A stretch of DNA of 34,339 bases from Aestuariivirga sp. Its GTDB lineage: Bacteria > Pseudomonadota > Alphaproteobacteria > Rhizobiales > Aestuariivirgaceae. The DNA lies in NCBI GenBank assembly GCA_030680855.1, contig JAUXUN010000018.1, forward strand, positions 1 through 34,339. The letters are read 5' to 3'. The notes below the pieces were generated by a model. The model was not told the DNA's origin and searched no databases. It saw nothing but the letters and a program-made list of their open reading frames with translations. Of the stretch, positions 8,291-15,682 are shown piece by piece; within the stretch, counting starts at the first letter, position 1; every line of letters starts with the position of its first letter. The translations under genes and the position numbers were made by a program.

Positions 8291-8442
8291 TTTTCCTTCT
8301 CCCCGGCGGGGAGAAGGCGGGGCCCAAGCGAAGCTTGGGAGGATGAGGGGGAGCAGGTGATTCAATTGCGGCACCTGTTCCCCCTCACCTTCCCAACACT
8401 TGCGTGTTGGGCCCTTCCTTCTCCCCCAAGGGGCGAGGAAAA
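8291..8442. repeat. Long imperfect palindromic repeat (CTTCTCCCC family)
   Basis: Arms of about 70 bp, each with the order CCTTCTCCCC-n-GGGGAGAAGG, GGGCCCAA, AGCTTGGGA, GGATGAGGGGGA, face each other around a short AT-rich centre near 8365. The RNA could fold into one long hairpin containing a smaller one in each arm. Related elements occur at 24203-24349 and 34237-34339 in this window, always outside genes. Confidence 0.75.
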
Positions 8443-8480
8443 GTGGTGACCATCGCTGCACATAAAGTTGATCACGCTTT

Positions 8481-8969
8481 AGCAGGTTGCTGAAAAACTC
8501 ACAATTTCATGCGAATGTTTGCTTGTTGAGGAAAGTTGGGCAGTTTTTGACATCGGCTGAGTGTAGCTCTTCGGCTTTGGGGCGGTTTCTTGCGGCTGCC
8601 TGATGTCGTTTTTCATGCGGCCGCCAGCAGCAATTTTGGAAGGCGGATGATGTTGTAGGTGGCCATGGTGAAGGTGAAGGCGGCAGCGACCTTTACAAGT
8701 CCTCGGACCTCGACTTGTGCGATGCCGCCGATGGTTTTGGCCCAGCCGAAGCCTTCCTCAATGCGTTTGCATCTTTGACAGCACCTCCTCGACCAACGCA
8801 CGGATGGCCCGCAGTGGATGATCAGCGGCTATCCGTTCCTCAAGGCGCACATACGAAAACATCCCCTCAGTCCGCTTGTCGTCTCCGCGCATCGCAAATC
8901 ACTCCAGCTTCACAACCAGACTGAATCACATTCCAAAACCAAAATCGACGAGTTTTTCAACAGCCTGCT
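8481..8969 (-). mobile_element. Internally deleted IS5-like insertion sequence
   Basis: A 489-bp element is bounded by 20-bp terminal inverted repeats at 8481-8500 and 8950-8969, which match at 18 of 20 positions (AGCAGG..TG.TGAAAAACTC). A TA dinucleotide occurs at each outer edge, in line with the short TA-centred target duplications of this group. Between the ends lie only the first and last portions of a transposase gene on the minus strand. The insertion ends eight bases after the stop of the aminotransferase gene. Confidence 0.8.
8613..8892 (-). pseudogene. IS5-family transposase remnant (N- and C-terminal fragments)
   Basis: The minus strand encodes a 44-codon N-terminal piece from 8892 to 8758. 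It starts MRGDDKRTEGMFSYV and continues into ERIAADHPLRAIRALVEEV, the usual beginning of IS5/IS1182-like transposases. It runs out of frame into a C-terminal piece (about 8768-8613). That piece carries KRIEEGFGWAKTIGG and ends TMATYNIIRLPKLL, the usual C-terminal end including the YREK-like region. Most of the DDE catalytic core is missing, so no active transposase can be made. The two fragments meet near 8765, consistent with an internal deletion. Confidence 0.8.
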
Positions 8970-8976
8970 AGGCCCC

Positions 8977-10413
8977 TCAATTCCCGCCATGTTGCATCGG
9001 ACGCGCGATTGCGGGCAGCAAACCGCCCTTCACCAGGTCGTGCGTCACCTCTTCAATTGCGCCGTGTAACGTATCAACGAGAAAATCTGCCTCACCCATG
9101 CTGAGGGTTAGCGGCGGCGACATGATATCAAGATGACCCAGCGGCCGCACCAGAAGCCCGCGCTGCTCGCATAGGCTTGAAATGCGCTTGGAAATATTGA
9201 TCTCGTCGGGCAGATGGACCTTCGTCACCTTGTCCGCCACATATTCCACGCACATCATCAAGCGCTTGCCGCGCACATTACCCACGAGGCGCAAACTTTC
9301 CAGTTCCTTCAGGCGCTTTTCAAAGTGGTCGCCTACCACTTTCACGTGGTCGAGCAGGCCTTCACGCTCAATGATCTCGATGTTCTTCAGTCCCACCGCG
9401 CAGCACACGGGATGCCCCGAATAGGTGAAGCCATGAGCAAACCAGACGTTTGGTCCGGGCTGGCTGATGGACTCATAAACCGCATCGGAAAAAATCGTGG
9501 CGCCCAACGGCAAGTACCCCGACGTCAATCCCTTGGCCGAGACAATGATGTCGGGCTCGACGCCGAACACATCATAACTCGCAAACCAATGGCCTAATCG
9601 GCCAAAGGCTGTCACCACTTCATCGGCGATGAACAGAATACCGTTCTCCTTGGCCACTTCCCACATGCGCTTCAAATAGCCGGGCGGAGGTGTGACGACG
9701 CCACCTGAGCCCTGGATGGGCTCCGCAATGAAAGCTGCGATATTCTTCGCACCCACTTCCAGAATCTTCGCCTTGAACTCCTCCACCAGGAAATCCGTGA
9801 ACTGGTCTTCCGTCATGCCTTCTGGCCGGCGATAGGGATAGGGCGCTGAAAGGTGATGAATGAAATCCGAGAGATAGTGGAAATTCTCCGTGCGGTCACC
9901 ATCGCGGTTGCCAATGGAAATCGTCAGATAGGTTGAGCCATGGTAGGAATTGTGCCGGGAGATGATGTGCTTGCGCGACGGCTCGCCGCGCCGCGCATGA
10001 TAGAAATGAGCGAGCCTGACCGCCGTGTCGTTAGAACAGGAACCGGACGTTGAAAACGCCACATGGTTGAGCGACCCCGGCGCCAGTAGCGCAAGCTTGG
10101 CGGCAAGTTCGGCAGCGGGTGCATTGCTCATGTCCACAAAGGCATTGGCATAGGGCAGCAGCAGCGCCTGTTCCGCCATGGCCTCGGCCATTTCCTTGCG
10201 GCCATAACCCACATTCACGCACCACATGCCGCCGAGCCCGTCGAGGTAACGCTTGCCGTTCACGTCCGTGATGTGCGTGCCTTCGCCCTCCACAATGAGC
10301 AGGGAACCTTCCTTTTTGAAGCTGTCGAAGTGCGTCCAGGGATGCAGGAAGTGATCGTGATCCTTCTGCCACAGGTCTTTGGCGTTGAAGCGGTTGCTGG
10401 CCGGGTTCAGCAT
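8977..10413 (-). CDS. Class-III (omega) aminotransferase
   Basis: This is a 478-aa fold-type I PLP enzyme of the aspartate-aminotransferase-family/omega-transaminase group. FIADEVVTAFGRLG supplies the PLP-ring aspartate, and VSAKGLTSGYLPLGA holds the Schiff-base lysine (residue 294 from this start). The substrate-side segments DGLGGMWCVNVGYGR and STSGSCSNDTAVRLAH match omega-transaminases acting on polyamines, beta-alanine or similar amines with pyruvate. The exact substrate is unknown. The ATG at 10413 is preferred because GAGGAG lies six bases upstream; a longer in-frame reading starts at 10443. It is the distal gene of a same-strand group with another aminotransferase 48 bp upstream. Confidence 0.88.
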   Translation of the reverse strand: MLNPASNRFNAKDLWQKDHDHFLHPWTHFDSFKKEGSLLIVEGEGTHITDVNGKRYLDGLGGMWCVNVGYGRKEMAEAMAEQALLLPYANAFVDMSNAPAAELAAKLALLAPGSLNHVAFSTSGSCSNDTAVRLAHFYHARRGEPSRKHIISRHNSYHGSTYLTISIGNRDGDRTENFHYLSDFIHHLSAPYPYRRPEGMTEDQFTDFLVEEFKAKILEVGAKNIAAFIAEPIQGSGGVVTPPPGYLKRMWEVAKENGILFIADEVVTAFGRLGHWFASYDVFGVEPDIIVSAKGLTSGYLPLGATIFSDAVYESISQPGPNVWFAHGFTYSGHPVCCAVGLKNIEIIEREGLLDHVKVVGDHFEKRLKELESLRLVGNVRGKRLMMCVEYVADKVTKVHLPDEINISKRISSLCEQRGLLVRPLGHLDIMSPPLTLSMGEADFLVDTLHGAIEEVTHDLVKGGLLPAIARPMQHGGN

Positions 10414-10461
10414 AGTGGTCTCCTCTATTGAATGTGAATTCAATACATATTAGCCCGGGGC

Positions 10462-11760
10462 TTAGGCCGAAGCCACCAGCAAATGCCGATAACGCTTGAT
10501 GAAGCTTTCAAGGGCACCCAAAAGCCGCTGTGTGTCAGGCGTACCGACCACCAGGGAAAGCGCCATGAAGCCACGCTCCGCAATGTAAATACCCTGGTCC
10601 AGAAGATCGAGATAAAGAAGCCTTTTCAAACGCTTGTCTGCCCTCTCCGCATCTTCTGGTTTAACCACAGGCCCGGCAATGGGATGCAGCGTAATCATCG
10701 ATCCCATCCCCGTAGCCTGCAAGGCAGCCTGATAGCCCATGCAGAGGTCATTGATCGCATGGCGCAGCGTCTCGCCCCGCTCATTGAGCGCCACGCAAGC
10801 TTCCGCCGTAAAAATCTCCGTAAGCCCCGCATGGCCCGCCGTCATGGTCAGTGTATTGTTGTTGAAGGTGCCCGCATGGGGCAGCGCATCGGGCCGCGAG
10901 GGATCAAATTGTTCCATGATGACCCGCTTGCCGCCAAAGGCCCCGAAGCTCATGCCGCCGCCGATATATTTGCCGAGAGTTTTGAGATCGGGTTGAATGC
11001 GATATTGCGCCGACAGGCCCTTGGGATGCAGCCGCGACGACATCACCTCGTCGAAGATCAAAACAATCCCGCGCTTGGCCGTCTCCTCACGCAGCATTGC
11101 GAGGAATTCCGGAGTGGCCGGAAGACACCCGCCACCGCCCAGCATGGGCTCGAGGATGACAGCAGCCAGATCATCCGCATGCTGAACAATGAGCGTGCGG
11201 GTCTTTTCAATGTCGTTGAAGCGCGCCAGCACACAGTCGAAGGGCGCATTCACCGGCGAGGCGCCATGGCTGAAGTAGAGCGTGCCGCCATGATAGCCGC
11301 CCTCCATCGGCATGATCTTCTTGCGCTTTGTAAAACAGCGCGCAGCCGCCAGCGCCATCATGTTGGCTTCCGTGCCGGAATTGGTGAAGCGGATGAGATC
11401 AAGGTCAAAGCGCTTTGTCACCGCCTCGGCAAAAACCACTTCGCGGGCGTGATGCGCCCCCAGATTAAGCCCCTGTGCCAGCGCCTCAGCCACCGCTTTA
11501 TGGATGCGCGGATTGGAGTGCCCGTAGATGCCAGCCGAATATTCGCCCACCAGATCAAGATAGGAATGCCCGTCCACATCCCAGATCGTGGACCCCTCGG
11601 CCCGCTCAGCGCGGATGGGAAAGGGTGCCGAATACAAAACCGTGCGCGTGTTGCCGCCGGGCATAACGGCCTTGGCCCGCTCATGCAGCGCCGCCGTTTT
11701 CGGGCGCCTGGCCACAAAATTGGCGATAGCGTCGTTGAGCGCCTCATCAATTGTCATCAC
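10462..11760 (-). CDS. Class-III aminotransferase, glutamate-1-semialdehyde aminomutase-like
   Basis: The 432-aa PLP enzyme resembles the GSA-aminomutase branch. VMPGGNTRTVLY and the FTNSGTEANMMALAAAR box lead to the PLP aspartate in IFDEVMSSR (D237) and the lysine in TLGKYIGGGMSFGAFGG (K264). It is probably not the haem-pathway HemL, because the N-terminal and substrate-loop details match the 'aspartate aminotransferase family' enzymes used in catabolism. The start is GTG at 11760 or the ATG at 11757; GGAG is better spaced for the GTG. It lies between a gamma-glutamylcyclotransferase gene (33 bp) and a second aminotransferase (48 bp), all on one strand. Confidence 0.87.
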   Translation of the reverse strand: MMTIDEALNDAIANFVARRPKTAALHERAKAVMPGGNTRTVLYSAPFPIRAERAEGSTIWDVDGHSYLDLVGEYSAGIYGHSNPRIHKAVAEALAQGLNLGAHHAREVVFAEAVTKRFDLDLIRFTNSGTEANMMALAAARCFTKRKKIMPMEGGYHGGTLYFSHGASPVNAPFDCVLARFNDIEKTRTLIVQHADDLAAVILEPMLGGGGCLPATPEFLAMLREETAKRGIVLIFDEVMSSRLHPKGLSAQYRIQPDLKTLGKYIGGGMSFGAFGGKRVIMEQFDPSRPDALPHAGTFNNNTLTMTAGHAGLTEIFTAEACVALNERGETLRHAINDLCMGYQAALQATGMGSMITLHPIAGPVVKPEDAERADKRLKRLLYLDLLDQGIYIAERGFMALSLVVGTPDTQRLLGALESFIKRYRHLLVASA

Positions 11761-11793
11761 AGCGCGGGCTCCAATACATTTTCAGATTGCATG

Positions 11794-12483
11794 CTACACA
11801 TTATCGGACGCCTCAATCAGCGCAGCCACGCGTTCCTGGAGGTCCCACAGATGATCGTCATGGATGCCGTTCGCATCGAGCGACAGCACGGTTTGATGCA
11901 GATAATCGGCGCAGCTTCCCCAATGCCCGCAAGCCCGCGACAGCGTCAAGGCAATCTCGCCTGCTGCAAGTCCGCCAATATAATTCGGGCTTTCCGGATT
12001 TGCCGTGAAGGCGATGGCTTTCGCAGGCTTCCCCTCGACCATGACGTCAATCCAGCGTGGAAAATTGCTCGGCGGCTTGTTCGTCATCTCGCGCCGCCAC
12101 AGCACAGAAAGGTCTTCCCATTCGCTGGTGGTTGCCACTTGCTGAACCAGACCCTCGCACTGGCCGCCGCGGTCAATCTGCATCATCAGCCCCGGCTGCT
12201 CCGCCGTGCCGCGGAACCGCACGATCTTCAGGCAAAAGGCCCGCTGCCATCCCAAGGCGGTAGCCCGCGCGGTGGCCACCGGTTGAAACACCGGCTTCCA
12301 GATCAGCGAACCGTAGCAGAAGACAAGGAGTGGCCCTTCAGGCCGCTCCTTCAGGAAGGCGCTCAGGTGCACATCGTAATCCTCCTCGGAAAACACCACC
12401 GAAGACATCAACGGCCCTGTATCGGGCACCTCCCTGTGGGTGCGGCGGACATGATCTTCCGTAAGGCGCAGGCGCTTGCTCAT
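11794..12483 (-). CDS. ChaC-type gamma-glutamylcyclotransferase
   Basis: The 229-aa protein has the ChaC signature FCYGSLIWKP (residues 55-64), whose YGSL loop binds the gamma-glutamyl group. It also has RAFCLKIVRFRGTAEQPGLM, and later NYIGGLAAGEIA and the C-terminal HDDHLWDLQERVA. ChaC enzymes release 5-oxoproline and Cys-Gly from glutathione in the cytosol. The length fits the family. It leads a same-strand group with two PLP aminotransferases, which suggests amino-acid or glutathione-derived nitrogen salvage, though that link is only positional. Confidence 0.87.
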   Translation of the reverse strand: MSKRLRLTEDHVRRTHREVPDTGPLMSSVVFSEEDYDVHLSAFLKERPEGPLLVFCYGSLIWKPVFQPVATARATALGWQRAFCLKIVRFRGTAEQPGLMMQIDRGGQCEGLVQQVATTSEWEDLSVLWRREMTNKPPSNFPRWIDVMVEGKPAKAIAFTANPESPNYIGGLAAGEIALTLSRACGHWGSCADYLHQTVLSLDANGIHDDHLWDLQERVAALIEASDNV

Positions 12484-12697
12484 TTGGGCTTCGTCATCGC
12501 AGTAAGCTAAGGTCGATGCCCACCATAGGCGAATTCACAAATGCATCAAAATTGAAATGAGCTGCACACGCCGCATGCGCCCCTGCCGAAAAAAAAGGCA
12601 GATCCCTCAATATGCAAGAGATTCACTGCAAGTGTGATTGACAACCCCTGAACGGCTCTTCAACATTGAATTTTCCTTTTCCCACGAGGAGAGCACC

Positions 12698-13543
12698 ATG
12701 GCCCGCAGCCGCGCAATCGCCGCAAAAGAAGAAACCTTCGAGGGAATGGGTGGCCTCAAGATTTTTCTGCGGTCGTGGAAGCCCGCTGCGAAGCCCCGAG
12801 CCGTGATCGTCATCTGCCACGGCGTAAATTCCCATGGCGGCCAGTACATCAGCGTGGCCGAACAATTTGCGGCAAGTGGCTTCGTCACTTACGCGCTGGA
12901 TTTGCGCGGCCGCGGAAAGTCCGAAGGCGCGCGTTTCTTCGTCAGTCACATCAACGAATATGTCAGTGACGTTTCAAACACCTTAAAACTGGCAAAAGCG
13001 CGCGATCCCGGCCTGCCGGTTTTCCTGCTCGGCCACAGCGCCGGCGGTGTCGTCTCTTGCACTTATGCGCTCGACAATCAGTCCGAGATCACAGGCCTCA
13101 TCTGCGAAAGCTTTGCCTTCAAGGTGCCCGCCCCCGATTTCGCCCTCGCCATCATCAAGGGCCTGAGCCGTATTGCGCCGAACCTGCCCGTCCTCACACT
13201 CAAGAACAAGGATTTCACCCGCGATCCTGTGGCGTTGCAGGCACTGAACAATGATCCGCTCATCGCCAAGGAGGTTCAGCCGGCCCTGACCGTCGCGGCC
13301 CTGGTCCGCGCCGACGAGCGGCTCAAGAAGGAATTTCCGCGCATTACCCTGCCGGTGTTCATACTTCATGGCACGGCCGACAAGGCCACCGTCCCAAGGG
13401 GCAGCCAGTTCTTCTATGATACGGTCGGTTCAAGGGACAAGAAGCTGAAGCTTTACGAAGGCCACTTCCACGACCTCCTGAGCGACATTGGCAAAGAAGA
13501 GGTCATGGCCGATATCACGGACTGGATCGAAAAGCGCCTTTAG
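12698..13543 (+). CDS. Alpha/beta hydrolase, monoacylglycerol lipase / lysophospholipase-like
   Basis: This 281-aa Hydrolase_4 protein carries the family motif HGVNSHGGQY (residues 41-50; pattern HG-x3-HG-x2-Y) and LDLRGRGKSEG. The nucleophile elbow is GHSAGG (Ser114), the acid lies in HGTADKATVP and the histidine in EGHFHDLL. This set is typical of monoacylglycerol lipases and PldB-like lysophospholipases. No signal peptide is visible, so it is likely cytosolic. The start is fixed by GAGGAG seven bases before the ATG at 12698; a longer in-frame reading from 12638 is less likely. It converges with the next small gene, ten bases apart. Confidence 0.87.
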   Translation: MARSRAIAAKEETFEGMGGLKIFLRSWKPAAKPRAVIVICHGVNSHGGQYISVAEQFAASGFVTYALDLRGRGKSEGARFFVSHINEYVSDVSNTLKLAKARDPGLPVFLLGHSAGGVVSCTYALDNQSEITGLICESFAFKVPAPDFALAIIKGLSRIAPNLPVLTLKNKDFTRDPVALQALNNDPLIAKEVQPALTVAALVRADERLKKEFPRITLPVFILHGTADKATVPRGSQFFYDTVGSRDKKLKLYEGHFHDLLSDIGKEEVMADITDWIEKRL

Positions 13544-13553
13544 ATTTATTGGC

Positions 13554-13766
13554 TCAGCTCACGTTGGCTTTCAGCTTCAGCCAGGTCAGGCGCACGTTTT
13601 CCTTGACCTCCACCCATTCGCTCCTGGCAACGTCCCAGTTGACGATGGCGCGCGAAGTGCTGGCGGTCGTGCCACCGGCAACCGTCGAAGTCGCCATGGA
13701 ATCATGGACATAAACTACGCCTATGGTCAGCAAGCAGCCGAGAATCATTCCAAAAAAAGTTCGCAT
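13554..13766 (-). CDS. Small membrane-anchored or exported protein, unknown
   Basis: The 70-aa protein starts with a hydrophobic segment (MRTFFGMILGCLLTIGVVYV) that is either an uncleaved anchor or a signal sequence. A Thr/Ser/Ala-rich linker follows, then an amphipathic charged tail with three tryptophans (NWDVARSEW, LTWLKLK). The cysteine at residue 11 has no clear lipobox. AGGAGG lies upstream of the ATG at 13766, a strong ribosome-binding site that supports a real gene. I recognise no family. Confidence 0.6.
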   Translation of the reverse strand: MRTFFGMILGCLLTIGVVYVHDSMATSTVAGGTTASTSRAIVNWDVARSEWVEVKENVRLTWLKLKANVS

Positions 13767-13912
13767 GTTGGTCGTCCTCCTTCGCCCATAACGCATTTGG
13801 CCCCGTTAGGTTCCATTGGCAGGCACCAATCCCGCTTCGCTGCGCTACGCCGGACAGGCTTCATGCTCGTTACTACTTCGGCTGCGCCAGGCGTAGTCCG
13901 AAGCACGAAGCC

Positions 13913-13972
13913 TGGTGCGGGCGGCCGGACGCGAACCGGCACGGAATTTCTCCCAATGGATTTTAATTCCAT
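13913..13972 (-). repeat. Partial tRNA-Leu copy (3' part), candidate attachment site
   Basis: Sixty bases match the 3' portion of the tRNA-Leu at 14945-15030, from the anticodon stem to the encoded CCA, without gaps and with five mismatches. Two mismatches are compensatory (a C-G pair in the anticodon stem became T-A), so the stem still folds. A third replaces the conserved A of the T-loop (TTCGA to TTCGC). The 5' half of the tRNA is absent, so it is not a functional gene. Its direct orientation relative to the intact tRNA is what integrase-generated att repeats look like. Confidence 0.75.
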
Positions 13973-14222
13973 TATGCAGGGCCGTCTCTAAAAGAAAACC
14001 TGAGGTTCTTTACAATCGCACCGCAAACAGCGTTCTCGACGCGATGCTGAACATGCAATATCTTCTCATTGCGGGCAACAAATTACTCTGGAAACGCAAC
14101 TCACAATGACTATACTGCCGACGGGGGCGGGAGATCACATGGCAAGTTCAATAAAAGGTTCAACACCCCGCTAAAATCGCGCCGGCCTCAAGTATTCAAC
14201 TCATTTCGAAATTGGTTCAAAA
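13973..14222. other. AT-richer non-coding stretch left of the islet gene
   Basis: No convincing coding region, terminator or promoter is visible between the partial tRNA and the ATG at 14223. Base composition is clearly more AT-rich than in the surrounding genes, and short open frames here lack ribosome-binding sites. Confidence 0.5.
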
Positions 14223-14870
14223 ATGTCTAATCCATTTCGAGGTTTCTATTACCTCCTTTTTTTTGGTGTTCTGTTGTTGGGTGTTGTCGCGCTGATGCGC
14301 GTTGCCTACCAGGTGCCCATCATATTCTATACACGTGACATAAGCGTTCTCAGCAGATTGCACCCCCTTGCAGGAAGTGTGTCAAGTTTGGGGGCTTTTG
14401 TGTGGGGCGCCTCTGCCAGCACATGTTTTTTTACCGTTTTCGTCTTTCGCAGTTTGGGATTTCGATACGGTTATGTTTTCTTGCTCTGTTCCGGATTGCT
14501 GTCACTTTATCTTATGCTGGATGATTTTTTCGTAATTCATGAGGCATTGGCGCCAAGTTATCTCGGCGTGCAGCAAATGGTAGTCGTCGGTGCGTTGGTG
14601 CTAATTGTTCTCGTCTACCTGATTGTGTTTGGGAGGTTAATTCTTGCATCGAATTTTGTCATGCTCCTGGCGGCACTGTCATTTTTTGCGCTGTCTGTGG
14701 TAATTGACCAGTCGCCGCTGGCAGGCGTTTTGAAATCAAATATTGGCGACTGGGAAGATTTCATCGAGGATGGCGCCAAGCTGTTGGGCATTCTCTGCTG
14801 GTATGCCTACTTCATCGACACTTCGCGATGGCTGCTGTTAAACCAGGAACGGTTGGCCGGGCACAACTGA
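14223..14870 (+). CDS. Multi-spanning membrane protein in an AT-rich islet, unknown
   Basis: The 215-aa protein has about six or seven transmembrane helices (approximately residues 8-26, 50-75, 80-98, 115-136, 141-162 and 178-200). Polar residues sit at conserved-looking places in otherwise hydrophobic segments: LDDFFVIHE (about residues 99-107) and DWEDFIEDGAKLLG (about 177-190). Such intramembrane Asp/His/Glu clusters are reminiscent of metal-dependent membrane hydrolases of the CREST group. That is only a resemblance and no function can be assigned. The gene is visibly AT-richer than its neighbours and lies between a tRNA-Leu and a partial copy of it, which points to horizontal gain. No integrase is present. 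Confidence 0.7.
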   Translation: MSNPFRGFYYLLFFGVLLLGVVALMRVAYQVPIIFYTRDISVLSRLHPLAGSVSSLGAFVWGASASTCFFTVFVFRSLGFRYGYVFLLCSGLLSLYLMLDDFFVIHEALAPSYLGVQQMVVVGALVLIVLVYLIVFGRLILASNFVMLLAALSFFALSVVIDQSPLAGVLKSNIGDWEDFIEDGAKLLGILCWYAYFIDTSRWLLLNQERLAGHN

Positions 14871-14944
14871 ATGCCAGCATGATAGGCACGGCGATTGCGA
14901 CCGCCTTGGCCCCTGAGGCCCTCCTTGCGGCGCCAGGCAAAGAC

Positions 14945-15030
14945 TGGTGCGGGCGGCCGGACTCGAACCGGCACGGAATTTCTTCCAACGGATTTTAAGT
15001 CCGTTGCGGCTACCATTACGCCACGCCCGC
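14945..15030 (-). tRNA. tRNA-Leu (anticodon UAA)
   Basis: On the minus strand the acceptor arms GCGGGCG and CGCCCGC pair, followed by discriminator A and an encoded CCA. The anticodon stem ACGGA/TCCGT holds the loop CTTAAAA, giving anticodon TAA. A long variable arm follows, as in class II tRNAs, and the T-arm is GCCGGTTCGAGTCCGGC. The D-arm region is GCGTAATGGTAGCCGC. Total length is 86 nt. Confidence 0.93.
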
Positions 15031-15043
15031 CAAACCAATCGTC

Positions 15044-15541
15044 TCAAGCCTTCGCGCCGTCCTGTAAAGGCGGCGTGAACTGCAGGCCCATGTCCCAGGG
15101 AAGATAAATCCAGGTATCCTGGCTCACCTCGGTTACAAAACTGTCAACCAGAGGGCGCCCCAGGGGCTTGGCATAGACCGTGGCGAAATGCGCTTTCGGC
15201 AGGATTTCCCGCACCACCCGCGCCGTGGCGCCCGTGTCCACCAGATCGTCAATGATCAGGACCCCCGCCCCCTTGTCCGAGCCCACGACCTTCTCGCTCA
15301 CGGTCTTCAAAATGCTGATGGCGCCCTGCTTGTCATAATCATAGGACGCCACACAAACCGTTTCGATGACCCGGATGCCAAGCTCGCGGGCAACAACCGC
15401 AGCCGGAACAAGTCCGCCCCGGGTGATGGCGACCAACGCCTCAAAAGGCCCCGCCGTTGACAGGCGCCAGGCGAGGGCGCGGGCGTCCCGGTGGAACTGG
15501 TCCCAGGAAACCGGAAAGCTTTTTTGCCATTTTTCGTCCAT
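15044..15541 (-). CDS. gpt: Xanthine phosphoribosyltransferase
   Basis: The 165-aa enzyme converts xanthine and guanine with PRPP to XMP and GMP (purine salvage). The PRPP-binding loop [14 protein letters not shown] is intact, ITRGGLVPA forms the PPi loop, and YLPWDMG near the C-terminus is the purine-recognition segment typical of Gpt. It is slightly longer than E. coli Gpt. It lies 13 bp beyond the 5' end of the tRNA-Leu gene on the same strand, so its transcript may read into the tRNA. Confidence 0.92.
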   Translation of the reverse strand: MDEKWQKSFPVSWDQFHRDARALAWRLSTAGPFEALVAITRGGLVPAAVVARELGIRVIETVCVASYDYDKQGAISILKTVSEKVVGSDKGAGVLIIDDLVDTGATARVVREILPKAHFATVYAKPLGRPLVDSFVTEVSQDTWIYLPWDMGLQFTPPLQDGAKA

Positions 15542-15682
15542 TTCGCACCCAAATCCGCATAATACCGAAGAATCCTTATGCCCGCTTGGTCAATTTGGCG
15601 CAATCCACCACTTGCCCGTCAACCCTTGCTTCACACTTTCGGGGCAAAACTGGAAAAAAAACCGGGTTCCGGAGCCTCCTGA

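Noticed and set aside
10483-12510. Open frame of 675 codons on the plus strand
   Set aside because: It is antisense to the aminotransferase and ChaC-type genes, which have clear family motifs. Its product is rich in His, Arg, Gln and Pro with no domain, as expected for a shadow of GC-rich coding DNA.
12581-12602. CTGCC-A-run-GGCAG hairpin before the lysophospholipase-like gene
   Set aside because: Short stem with an A-rich loop and no T-tract; no support for terminator or regulatory function.
13913-13990. Second functional tRNA-Leu
   Set aside because: Only the 3' part is present, no 5' acceptor strand pairs with it, and the conserved T-loop adenine is changed.
14807-15107. Short open frames across the tRNA-Leu
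   Set aside because: They arise from translating the tRNA itself, a well-known source of false genes.
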